Source of the DNA: UBA6382 sp963600315
GTDB lineage: Bacteria; Bacteroidota; Bacteroidia; Bacteroidales; Bacteroidaceae
DNA length: 33,609 nucleotides
Direction of reading: 5' to 3'
Assembly: GCA_963600315.1 (NCBI GenBank)
Contig: CAVCAW010000035.1
Location: 1-33,609, forward strand
This document shows, one piece after another, positions 8,211-16,010 of the stretch (its first letter is position 1; each line of letters opens with the position of its first letter). The notes beneath the pieces were generated by a model. The model did not search any database, was not told where the DNA came from, and saw nothing but the letters and a program-made list of their open reading frames with translations. The position numbers and the translations under genes are program-made.

Positions 8211-9878
8211 TTATGACAGCCCCTCAATCTCACCGTTTACAATGTCGATGCGCTCAGCCTGCGGGCTCTTGGGCAAACCGGGCATGCGCAAGATGTCGCC
8301 AGCGATGAGCACCACAAACTCTGCACCCTTGTTGATGACAATGTCACGAATGTTGATTGTGAAATCCTCGGGCACTCCATATGCCTTGGCATCGGCGCTG
8401 AACGAATACTGCGTCTTGGCTACGCAGATGGGGAAATTGGCAGCCCCCAGCTCGTCAATCTTGGCAAGCATCTTCTTGGCAGCCGCACTGAACGTCACAG
8501 TTTTAGCCCCGTAGATGCGCTTTGCTACAGCCTCAGCTTTGGCCTGTATGGAGTCGGTGTCAACATAACACAGTTTCAGGTCAGCCGAAGGTTTGTTGTC
8601 GATGGTGTCTACCACAAGGCGCGCCAAGTCTTCAGCACCGCTGCCACCTTCATTGAAAGCATTGTTGACAGCGAAGCCCACGCCCGTTTCCTCGCAGTGA
8701 TGTCGGCAGAACTCTATTTCCTCGTCAGTGTCGGCGGCAAAGCGGTTGAAACATACCACTACAGTCTGTCCGAAAGATTGCAGATTGACGATGTGCCTGT
8801 CGAGGTTCTTCATTCCCTCCTTTAGACCATCCATATTGGGTTCCTTGATTGCATCGAGAGCAATTCCGCCGTGCATCTTCAGTCCCTGCGTTGTTGCCAC
8901 AATCACAGTCAATGCAGGTTGCAGACCCGACTTGCGGCACTTGATGTCATAGAACTTCTCCGCTCCCAGGTCAGCGCCGAAACCGGCCTCCGTCACCACA
9001 TAGTCGGCAAGGCTAAGCCCCATCTTGGTGGCCAAGACCGAATTGCAGCCGTGTGCTATGTTGGCAAAGGGACCTCCGTGTACGATAGCCGGAGTGTTTT
9101 CCACCGTCTGCACGAGATTGGGCTTGAGTGCGTCAGTCAGCAACACGCAGATAGCTCCAGCAACACCAAGATCCTTTACCGTAAAGGGTTTGCCGTCGAT
9201 AGTGATGCCGAGCAATATATTTTCGATGCGGCGGCGAAGATCATCGGGACCGCTTGCGAGGCAAAGCACTGCCATGATCTCGCTGGCTGGAGTAATGTCG
9301 AAACCGCTCTCAGCTGCCACCCCGTTGGTCTTGGCACCAAGGCCAGTGACAACGTAGCGCAAATTGCGGTCGTTGACGTCGAGTACGCGTTTCCACAGAA
9401 CCTCCTTCAAGGCGAATCCTTCATTGCGGTGCTGATAGATATAGTTGTCTAGCAATGCTGAAATCATGTTGTGAGCCGACGTGATGGCATGGAAGTCACC
9501 CGTAAAGTGAAGGTTGATTTTGTCCATGGGCAACACCTGGGCATAGCCGCCGCCTGCCGCCCCGCCCTTCATGCCAAAGCAGGGACCCAGCGAGGGTTCG
9601 CGCAACACGGTGATAGCCTTCTTACCAATCCGGCTCAGCCCCATGGCGAGCCCCACACTCACGGTAGTTTTGCCTATGCCTGCCTTGGTGGGTGTGATTG
9701 CCGTAACGAGTATCAACTTGCTTTTGCCCAGCTTGGCTTCGTCAATAAGTCCGAGGGGGAGTTTGGCAATATAGTGTCCGTAGGGTTCAATTTCCGTGCT
9801 GTCTATTCCCAGCGACTCCGCCACTTGGGCAATGGGCTTTAGCTTGGCTTCGCGAGCTATCTGTATGTCTGATTTCAT
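8211..9878 (-). CDS. fhs: Formate-tetrahydrofolate ligase
   Basis: ATP-dependent formylation of tetrahydrofolate to 10-formyl-THF, feeding one-carbon units into purine and initiator-tRNA synthesis. The 555-aa protein has the nucleotide loop TPTKAGIGKTT at residues 62-72, followed by REPSLGPCFGMKGGAAGGGY and INLHFTGDFHAI, all classic for the family. I chose the ATG at 9878 (MKSDIQIAREAKLKPI). The frame is open for 22 more codons, but that stretch has no family similarity. The gene is divergent from cstA across about 207 nt. A -7-like element (9974-9981) lies upstream. Confidence 0.97.
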   Translation of the reverse strand: MKSDIQIAREAKLKPIAQVAESLGIDSTEIEPYGHYIAKLPLGLIDEAKLGKSKLILVTAITPTKAGIGKTTVSVGLAMGLSRIGKKAITVLREPSLGPCFGMKGGAAGGGYAQVLPMDKINLHFTGDFHAITSAHNMISALLDNYIYQHRNEGFALKEVLWKRVLDVNDRNLRYVVTGLGAKTNGVAAESGFDITPASEIMAVLCLASGPDDLRRRIENILLGITIDGKPFTVKDLGVAGAICVLLTDALKPNLVQTVENTPAIVHGGPFANIAHGCNSVLATKMGLSLADYVVTEAGFGADLGAEKFYDIKCRKSGLQPALTVIVATTQGLKMHGGIALDAIKEPNMDGLKEGMKNLDRHIVNLQSFGQTVVVCFNRFAADTDEEIEFCRHHCEETGVGFAVNNAFNEGGSGAEDLARLVVDTIDNKPSADLKLCYVDTDSIQAKAEAVAKRIYGAKTVTFSAAAKKMLAKIDELGAANFPICVAKTQYSFSADAKAYGVPEDFTINIRDIVINKGAEFVVLIAGDILRMPGLPKSPQAERIDIVNGEIEGLS

Positions 9879-9973
9879 AATGCTGTGTAAATATATAATA
9901 AGGTAAGTGGTTTGTAGACGGCAATGTGCAAGGCGGGGGTTCAATAATCACACCGCCAACAATCATCAGTCAG

Positions 9974-9981
9974 CAAAAATA
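9974..9981 (-). promoter_or_regulatory. Probable fhs promoter (-7 element)
   Basis: TATTTTTG on the minus strand fits TAnnTTTG and lies 95 nt before the fhs ATG. No TTTG is found at the 19-nt distance, so support is partial. Confidence 0.45.
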
Positions 9982-10047
9982 GCGAATTTTTCACACGTTG
10001 TCCGTCAATTATTGTAGAAAAGCGCATCACACAACTTAGGAAAGTCG

Positions 10048-10055
10048 TAATTTTG
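10048..10055 (+). promoter_or_regulatory. Probable cstA promoter (-7 element)
   Basis: TAATTTTG followed by CAC matches the Bacteroidetes -7 consensus and lies 30 nt before the cstA ATG. A matching -33 element is not evident. Confidence 0.55.
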
Positions 10056-10085
10056 CACAAAATTTAAAAATTTCCAATAAATATC

Positions 10086-11567
10086 ATGTACACGTTCATT
10101 ATTTGCTTGGTTTGCCTCGTTGCAGGCTATTTCGTTTATGGAAAAGTCGTAGAAAAGATAGTTCAGCCTGATGCCGACCGTATTCCTCCATGCTATTCCA
10201 TGCGAGACGACGTTGACTACATACCTATGCCGACGTGGAAAGTATTCCTCATACAGTTTCTCAACATCGCCGGCACCGGCCCTATCTTCGGCACCATATT
10301 GGGACTGCTCTATGGTCCCGCCGTTTACTTCTGGATTGTGCTGGGTTGCGTCTTCGGAGGTGCAGTCCACGACTACGTTTCAGCCATGATATCGCTCAAG
10401 CGCAACGGAGCCTCGCTACCCGAGATTATCGGCGACGAACTAGGCAACACAGCGCGTGTCAGCCAGCGCGTACTGGCGCTGCTGCTCATGATTCTGGTAG
10501 TGGCAGTGTTTGTCAAGACCCCTGCCGGACTGCTCAACAATATGACGGGCGACGTCGCTGGAATCAACGGTTACTGGTTCTGGGTAGTAGTGATTTTCGC
10601 CTACTATCTTATTGCCGCCATACTGCCCGTTGACAAAATCATCGGCAAGGTATACCCCATCTTTGGTTTCATATTGCTCTTCATGGTGGTATGCCTGTTC
10701 TTCGGCATCTTCATCTACGATAGCGGCAACCTGCCCGAAATCACCGAAGCCTTTACCAACCACGACCCCGTTGGCGACCTGCCCCCCTTCCCGGGCATCT
10801 GTATCACCATCGCCTGCGGTGCGGTGAGCGGATTCCATGCCACTCAAAGCCCGATGATGGCGCGCTGCCTCAAGAACGAACGCTATGGTCGTCGCGTGTT
10901 CTACGGAGCGATGATAGTAGAGGGCATCGTAGCCACAATATGGGCTACTGCCACACTGCAGTTCGTCGGCGGACTCGATGTACCGGGCGACACTCCCTAT
11001 ATGAAAATCTTCAATGCCATGCATGACCCCGCCACCGGCTCCGTAAACCCAGGCTTGCTCGTCAACAGGATGTGCAACGACTGGCTCGGCACAACGGGTG
11101 CCATACTCGCCATACTCGGCGTGGTCATAGCACCAATCAGTACGGGCGACACCGCCATGAGATGCGCCCGCCTGATTTCAGCTGACATGCTCAACCTCAA
11201 GCAGAACAAGATAATCAAGCGCTTACTGCTGTGCATACCGGTGCTCATCATCAGCTGCGTGTTGCTATTCATCAAGTTCGACGTGCTTTGGCACTATTTC
11301 TCATGGTTCAATCAGACCTTCTCCATATTCACATTCTTCGCCATCACCATATACTTGGCCAAACTCAACAAGCCGTTTATCATTTCGCTGATACCGGGCA
11401 TGGTTATGGTATGCGTGTGTGTGACCTATATCTGCATTGACCACAACAGCCTTGACTTGGGCAACAGTCTTTCTTATGCCATAGGTATAGCCTGTTCCTT
11501 GGCTACGTGCATATGGTTCCTATTGTGGAAGAAGAAGAACAATATCGGCAAAATCATCAAGCAATGA
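10086..11567 (+). CDS. cstA: CstA-family carbon starvation / peptide transporter
   Basis: A polytopic inner-membrane protein of the CstA family, whose members import peptides or pyruvate. The 493-aa sequence has many hydrophobic segments and the conserved blocks NIAGTGPIFGTILGLLYGP, GAVHDYVSAM and GFHATQSPMMARCLKNE. It is much shorter than the roughly 700-aa E. coli CstA and corresponds to a shorter form common in Bacteroidales. Which substrate it carries cannot be read from the sequence. Its stop codon overlaps the start of the DUF2027-Smr gene (ATGA, 11564-11567), so the two are probably co-translated. Confidence 0.93.
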   Translation: MYTFIICLVCLVAGYFVYGKVVEKIVQPDADRIPPCYSMRDDVDYIPMPTWKVFLIQFLNIAGTGPIFGTILGLLYGPAVYFWIVLGCVFGGAVHDYVSAMISLKRNGASLPEIIGDELGNTARVSQRVLALLLMILVVAVFVKTPAGLLNNMTGDVAGINGYWFWVVVIFAYYLIAAILPVDKIIGKVYPIFGFILLFMVVCLFFGIFIYDSGNLPEITEAFTNHDPVGDLPPFPGICITIACGAVSGFHATQSPMMARCLKNERYGRRVFYGAMIVEGIVATIWATATLQFVGGLDVPGDTPYMKIFNAMHDPATGSVNPGLLVNRMCNDWLGTTGAILAILGVVIAPISTGDTAMRCARLISADMLNLKQNKIIKRLLLCIPVLIISCVLLFIKFDVLWHYFSWFNQTFSIFTFFAITIYLAKLNKPFIISLIPGMVMVCVCVTYICIDHNSLDLGNSLSYAIGIACSLATCIWFLLWKKKNNIGKIIKQ

Positions 11568-12667
11568 ACATAGGCGACAAGGTCAGGTTCCTTGACAGCA
11601 TAGGCGGAGGGCATGTGACCGGTTTTCAAGGTCGCAACACCGTTATAGTGGAAGACGAAGACGGCTTCGAAGTTCCTGTGCCCATACACAAATGTGTAGT
11701 GGTAGACACCGAGAAGGAAAAGCGCATCAAGGCAGCAAACCCCGACTCGGCACCACATCGTCCGACCGAAGATACCGACTCAACGGAACCAGAACTTGAG
11801 CCAGCCGACAAGCCCATCACCTACCGCCCTCCCGTCAGAGAACGCAAAGGCGGCGACACGCTCAACCTGTTTCTATGCTTCGAGCCTGCCGCCAAGTCAT
11901 CATCGTGTGCACCCAGCGGACCCTCCGCCCTATCCAAGAGCGAATTTGACCTTTATCTGGTCAACGACTCCAACTACTACGTCAGCTACAACCTGCTCTG
12001 CGGCGAAAGCGACATATGGAGACTGCGCCACACCGACACCGCAGAACCCAACACCAAGGTCTACGTCGAAACGCTGGGGACCGACTCACTCAACGAACTG
12101 CAGCACATCTGTCTGCAAGCCTTGGCGTTCAAACAGGACCGGACCTTTGCACTCAAAGCCCCCGTCAGCACCGAGCTGCGACTCGACCTGACCCGCTTCT
12201 ATAAGCCTCATCTCTTCAGGACCAACGAGTTTTTCTCCACTCCGGTGCTGACAGTGGCAGTGACCAATGGCGACAATACGACCAACGACACGCTGAAAGT
12301 GCAAGACCTCCAATCGCTCAAGACAAAGCTCAACTCCACCCCCCACACTGACAGGAACCACACTGACAAACCAACAAGCCCCACTGGAGACGAGGTGGTC
12401 GACCTTCACGCCAGCGAACTACTTGACACCACTGCCGGCATGTCGCCCACCGACATCCTGGAGTATCAGATTGACACGTTCAGGAAGAAGATGGACGAAT
12501 GTATCAAAAAGAAGGGCAAGCGCATCGTGTTTATACACGGCAAAGGCGACGGAGTGCTACGCAACAAGATAACCCAAGAACTCAAACGCAGATATCCGCG
12601 GTGCAACTGGCAAGACGCCTCCTTCCGCGAATACGGTTTTGGCGCCACACTGGTGATAGTCCACTAA
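11564..12667 (+). CDS. DUF2027 and Smr domain protein
   Basis: A 367-aa soluble protein starting at the ATG that overlaps the cstA stop codon. The N-terminus (MNIGDKVRFLDSIGGGHVTG) and the following beta-rich region resemble the Bacteroidetes DUF2027 family. Between about residues 60 and 95 is a charged, Pro/Thr-rich linker. The C-terminal 89 residues (279-367) form an Smr domain with both hallmarks: VDLH at the start and HGKGDGVLR near residue 325. Smr domains are nucleic-acid nucleases in MutS2 and related proteins. Here the substrate is unknown, and the pairing with a transporter gene gives no obvious clue. Domain calls are by eye. Confidence 0.85.
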   Translation: MNIGDKVRFLDSIGGGHVTGFQGRNTVIVEDEDGFEVPVPIHKCVVVDTEKEKRIKAANPDSAPHRPTEDTDSTEPELEPADKPITYRPPVRERKGGDTLNLFLCFEPAAKSSSCAPSGPSALSKSEFDLYLVNDSNYYVSYNLLCGESDIWRLRHTDTAEPNTKVYVETLGTDSLNELQHICLQALAFKQDRTFALKAPVSTELRLDLTRFYKPHLFRTNEFFSTPVLTVAVTNGDNTTNDTLKVQDLQSLKTKLNSTPHTDRNHTDKPTSPTGDEVVDLHASELLDTTAGMSPTDILEYQIDTFRKKMDECIKKKGKRIVFIHGKGDGVLRNKITQELKRRYPRCNWQDASFREYGFGATLVIVH

Positions 12668-12705
12668 GCTCCCTTCCAGAAAGAATACATACTCTCCTCT
12701 AGCCC

Positions 12706-13314
12706 ATGACCACCATACGTCCTGCGCTGAAGAACGAAGCATCAGAGATAGCCTCACTCATCATGGAGGCCATGAGCCCCGACTGCTGCAAATGGTTCTA
12801 CGGCCCCCAACACACCGACATTGACTTTCACGGCTTCATGACCAGCCTCGTGGAATGCGACCACACGCAATACAGCTACCTCAACACCATCGTGGCTTAC
12901 GAAGAAGACGAACACGACGTGGTCGGCGCCCTCGTGAGCTACGACGGCTCGCTGCTGCGACAACTGCGCCAACCCTTCATTGACGGCATGAAGAAGAGGT
13001 TCGACCGCGATTTCTCTCAGCTTGACGACGAAACGCAGGCAGGTGAGCTCTATCTCGACTCACTATGTGTCAAACCCATGTTTCGCAGCAAAGGCATTGC
13101 CACCAGACTCATCACGGCAAGTTTCGACAAGACCAGACAGATGAACCTCCCTCTAACAGGACTACTTGTTGACCAAGGCAACCCCAAAGCCATGAAGCTC
13201 TACACCTCACTAGGATTCACCGTGGCCAACGAAACTTCGTGGGGCGGTCACCCCATGTGGCACATGACCCGCAAGGCTTCTATCACCACCGACGTCACCA
13301 CCGCCCAAAAGTAA
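12706..13314 (+). CDS. GNAT-family N-acetyltransferase
   Basis: A 202-aa cytoplasmic acetyltransferase-like protein. The acetyl-CoA binding region is visible as LYLDSLCVKPMFRSKGIATR (motif A, R/QxxGxG/A type), followed by VDQGNPKAMKLYTSLGF (motif B), at about residues 110-175. The substrate is unknown. It starts 38 nt after the Smr protein gene with no promoter between, so it is probably the third gene of the cstA transcript. Confidence 0.9.
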   Translation: MTTIRPALKNEASEIASLIMEAMSPDCCKWFYGPQHTDIDFHGFMTSLVECDHTQYSYLNTIVAYEEDEHDVVGALVSYDGSLLRQLRQPFIDGMKKRFDRDFSQLDDETQAGELYLDSLCVKPMFRSKGIATRLITASFDKTRQMNLPLTGLLVDQGNPKAMKLYTSLGFTVANETSWGGHPMWHMTRKASITTDVTTAQK

Positions 13315-13381
13315 CAAAAACAGCACCCCTGACGAGCAAAAGCACGCCAACACCCCTCCCTTAAGAACTTTTTTCGCAAAA

Positions 13382-13394
13382 CTGCATTATGCAG
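13382..13394. repeat. Short palindrome upstream of the first sigma gene
   Basis: CTGCAT-T-ATGCAG is a perfect 6-bp inverted repeat, flanked by a T-rich stretch on the left and an A-rich stretch on the right that could extend the pairing. It lies 22 nt before the sigma promoter. It may be an operator or a weak terminator for the GNAT gene. Confidence 0.5.
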
Positions 13395-13415
13395 CTCAAA
13401 AAAGCATACCACACA

Positions 13416-13447
13416 CTTTGTCACAAACCGACAAAGTTGTAATCTTG
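13416..13447 (+). promoter_or_regulatory. Promoter and candidate operator of the first sigma gene
   Basis: TTTG (13417-13420), 19 nt, then TAATCTTG (13440-13447) and CAC: correct spacing and 7 of 8 bases of the -7 consensus. A perfect 7-bp inverted repeat, CTTTGTC (13416-13422) and GACAAAG (13430-13436), covers the -33 element and the spacer, a good position for a repressor or autoregulatory site. Confidence 0.75.
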
Positions 13448-13555
13448 CACGCTCATTGAAAGGGACACCCCCTGACTATGAAAACACACGTCACCTGCCA
13501 CCCAGCAAAAGAGACAACCACAGCCAACTAAAGCAACATTTTCAAACACCACACC

Positions 13556-14416
13556 ATGCGTCAACTCAAGATTACACAAATCATCACAGAGCGTTTGCAA
13601 GCCGGCATCGGCGTCTATCTCAGCGAACTAAGCCGCATTCCCATGATCTCAACCGAAGAGGAAGTAATCCTGGCTCAGAAAATCCACCAGGGCGACAGTG
13701 CGGCCATGGAAAAACTCGTATGCGCCAACCTGCGCTTCGTGGTCAGCGTTGCCAAGCAATACAGCAACCAGGGACTGGCGCTCAACGACATCATCAACGA
13801 GGGCAACATAGGCCTCATACGTGCCGCAAGCAAATTCGACGAGACGAGAGGCTTCAAGTTTATCTCCTACGCCGTGTGGTGGATACGCCAGAGCATACTT
13901 CAAGCCATCTCTGAGCACGGGCGCATCGTGCGCATGCCTCTCAACCAAGTAGGATTCCAGAGCAAAATCAACAAAGCCAAGGTAGAGTTCGAACAAGAGC
14001 ACCAGCGCGAGCCGTCGCCCGAAGAACTGGCAGAAATAGTCGACGCAGACGTAGACAAGGTAATCCTTGCCCTCGGCAGCGTAGGCAAGAAGCTCTCGGT
14101 TGATGCCCCATTCCAAAACGATGAAACCAGCTCCATGGTCGACACTATGACCTACGACGACGACACCCCCACCGATGCCAACATGGAGCACGAATCACTT
14201 CGCACTGACCTAAGCATTGCCCTCAAGTGTCTCTCCGATAAAGAGAGCGAAGTGCTCAAGATGCTCTTCGGCTTTGGAGGCAAGCGCGAGCACACCGCCG
14301 AAGAAGTGGCACAAATAATGGGACTAAGCCGCGAGCGTGTGCGTCAAATCAGAGAGCAGGCCCTCAACCACATCAAAGAGAAAGCCAACATACAGGTGCT
14401 TGAGAAATACCTTTAA
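13556..14416 (+). CDS. RpoD-like sigma-70 factor, first tandem copy
   Basis: A 286-aa sigma factor of the short Bacteroidetes RpoD type, without the large N-terminal region 1.1. Region 2 holds LVCANLRFVVSVAKQYSNQG and RGFKFISYAVWWIRQSILQA (regions 2.3-2.4, core binding and -7 recognition). Region 3 starts at IVRMPLNQVGFQSK, and region 4.2 has HTAEEVAQIMGLSRERVRQI. It differs from the primary RpoD I know from Bacteroides at many positions outside region 2, so it may be an accessory factor. A second copy follows at 15059, about 82% identical by hand alignment. It has its own promoter and a strong terminator. Confidence 0.95.
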   Translation: MRQLKITQIITERLQAGIGVYLSELSRIPMISTEEEVILAQKIHQGDSAAMEKLVCANLRFVVSVAKQYSNQGLALNDIINEGNIGLIRAASKFDETRGFKFISYAVWWIRQSILQAISEHGRIVRMPLNQVGFQSKINKAKVEFEQEHQREPSPEELAEIVDADVDKVILALGSVGKKLSVDAPFQNDETSSMVDTMTYDDDTPTDANMEHESLRTDLSIALKCLSDKESEVLKMLFGFGGKREHTAEEVAQIMGLSRERVRQIREQALNHIKEKANIQVLEKYL

Positions 14417-14480
14417 CACCTGCCAACACCAAGCATGCGCCTACCCAGAGGCGCTATATCAGCAACAGCATAACATCAGA

Positions 14481-14518
14481 AACGGCAACAGGAACCCCCT
14501 TCCCTGTTGCCGTTTTTT
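14481..14518 (+). terminator. Terminator of the first sigma gene
   Basis: A 12-bp perfect stem (14481-14492 with 14503-14514) has a 10-nt loop and a run of T at 14513-14518. It starts 64 nt after the stop codon and separates the two sigma genes into distinct transcripts. Confidence 0.92.
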
Positions 14519-14606
14519 CGTTTCACTACATTCACCAGAAAAACCTTAGAACAAGACAAAATCCCGAAGCCTTTGCGCCACTGCGGAGAGCCTTTGCGCC
14601 CACGCA

Positions 14607-14684
14607 TTTCGACGGAAACTGATATCAATTTCCGCGGAAATTGATATCTACTTCGGCGGAAACGTTAGTCAATTCCCACCGAAA
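14607..14684. repeat. Palindromic 22-bp-period repeat array, copy 2 (4 units)
   Basis: Four 12-bp units start at 14607, 14629, 14651 and 14673, exactly 22 bp apart: TTTCGACGGAAA, TTTCCGCGGAAA (a perfect palindrome), CTTCGGCGGAAA and TTCCCACCGAAA. The spacers are CTGATATCAA, TTGATATCTA and CGTTAGTCAA; the first two are themselves near-palindromic around GATATC. It lies between a terminator and the next promoter. Confidence 0.9.
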
Positions 14685-14894
14685 TTCAATCGCCAGTTCA
14701 ATAGAAAACCAGGAAATCTGCTTAACACAAAATCTGGCAACGTGAGGCAACAGACGAACAAGAAGGCACTGCACAAAACGGCTTTGGTGGACTAAAAAAG
14801 CAGAAGCTGGATAGACAGAAATACAATTACGCCTAATTTTTAAGGTTTTTTAACCACTCGGACAGCATGGTGAACAAAAAAACGTGCCAGCTTT

Positions 14895-14925
14895 TTTGGA
14901 AGTTTCAACCGTTTTCGTACCTTTG
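14895..14925 (+). promoter_or_regulatory. Promoter of the second sigma gene
   Basis: TTTG (14895-14898), exactly 19 nt, then TACCTTTG (14918-14925) and CGCCC. This is a complete match to the Bacteroidetes housekeeping consensus and, unlike the promoter of the first copy, shows no inverted repeat over it. It implies a leader of about 127 nt. Confidence 0.85.
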
Positions 14926-15058
14926 CGCCCGCGTTAAACAGGAGCGTTCCTTTGATTGTGGAAATTTCGCAAGTGGTTGTAAGCTTACCTTATACATAAT
15001 TGCCTGCAGGACACTGCGCCCCCACTACAACGGAAGCAACATCTTCAAACACCACAAT

Positions 15059-15935
15059 ATGCGTCAACTCAAGATTGTACAAGGTATCACCAACCGACAG
15101 GAAGCCGGCATCGGCAGTTATCTCAGCGAAGTAAGCCGTATCCCTATGATTACGACTGAAGAGGAGGTAATCCTGGCTCAGAAAATTCACCAAGGCGACA
15201 CCAAGGCCATGGAAAAACTCGTATGCGCCAACCTGCGCTTCGTAGTCAGCGTGGCCAAGCAATACAGCAACCAGGGACTGTCGCTCAACGACTTGATTGA
15301 CGAAGGCAACATTGGTCNNNNNNNNNNACATTGGTCTCATACGCGCTGCTGAGAAGTTTGACGAGACGAGAGGTTTCAAGTTTATCTCTTATGCCGTGTG
15401 GTGGATTCGCCAGAGCATTCTCCAAGCTATCTCTGAGAACAGCCGCATCGTGCGCATGCCCCTCAACCAAGTGGGATTTCAGAGCAAACTCAACAAGGCC
15501 AAGGTGGAGTTTGAGCAAAAGCACCAGCGCGAGCCGTCGGCAGAGGAACTCGCAGAACTGGTAGACGCCGAAGTGGACAAAGTGGCACTCGCCATCGGCA
15601 GCACCGGCAAGAAGATATCTGTCGATACTCCATATCAAAACGACGAGACTAGCTCCATGGCCGACAACATGACCTACGAGAACGACCGTCCCACCGATGC
15701 ACGCATGGAGCACGAATCGCTGTCGACCGACCTCGGTGTAGCCCTCAAGTGTCTCACTGGCAAAGAGCAGAAAGTACTCGAAATGCTCTATGGCATCGGA
15801 CAGCGCGAGCACACTGCCGAAGAGGTGGCACAAATCATGGGACTAAGCCGTGAGCGCGTGCGCCAAATCAAGGAGCAGGCCATCAAGCACATCAACGAGA
15901 AGGCCAACATCCAGGTGCTAAAGAAATACCTTTAA
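15059..15935 (+). CDS. RpoD-like sigma-70 factor, second tandem copy (interrupted by an assembly gap)
   Basis: The sequence as given is split by 10 N at 15318-15327 and changes frame there. The nine bases ACATTGGTC occur on both sides of the gap (15309-15317 and 15328-15336). Collapsing them restores one frame of 285 codons plus stop that aligns with the first sigma along its whole length. Regions 2.4 (FKFISYAVWWIRQSILQAIS) and 4.2 (EEVAQIMGLSRERVRQI) are identical to the first copy. Most of the roughly 50 differences lie in the N-terminus, region 3 and around residues 180-250, and one residue is missing before QREHTAEE. Start ATG as in the first copy (MRQLKI). The frame upstream of the ATG is open, but it contains the promoter. 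Confidence 0.93.
15309..15336. other. Assembly gap with duplicated flanks inside the second sigma gene
   Basis: Ten N (15318-15327) sit between two copies of ACATTGGTC. The first sigma gene and the whole sigma family have no extra residues here, so the contig ends overlap and the gap is an artefact of 19 surplus positions. Confidence 0.95.
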
Positions 15936-16010
15936 TACCGACAACGCCAGGGATGACGTCAACCACGCCCCACCCCTCGCAATGCTGACGCCACTCTACG
16001 TTTTCTCAAC

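Larger units (their letters stand above)
14417..15058. other. Intergenic region between the two sigma genes (642 nt)
   Basis: In order it holds the terminator of the first sigma gene (14481-14518), a direct repeat GCCTTTGCGCC at 14569 and 14590, the four-unit palindromic array (14607-14684), about 200 nt in which I see nothing specific, the promoter of the second sigma gene (14895-14925) and its roughly 127-nt leader. The last 20 or so leader bases resemble those before the first sigma gene (CAACATyTTCAAACACCAC), so the duplication reaches upstream of the coding region. Confidence 0.8.

Noticed and set aside
14867..15058. N-terminal extension of the second sigma factor
   Set aside because: The open frame upstream contains a perfect promoter, and the extension has no counterpart in the first copy or the family.
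15309..15336. Programmed frameshift or pseudogene in the second sigma gene
   Set aside because: The frame change is fully explained by an N gap with duplicated flanks.
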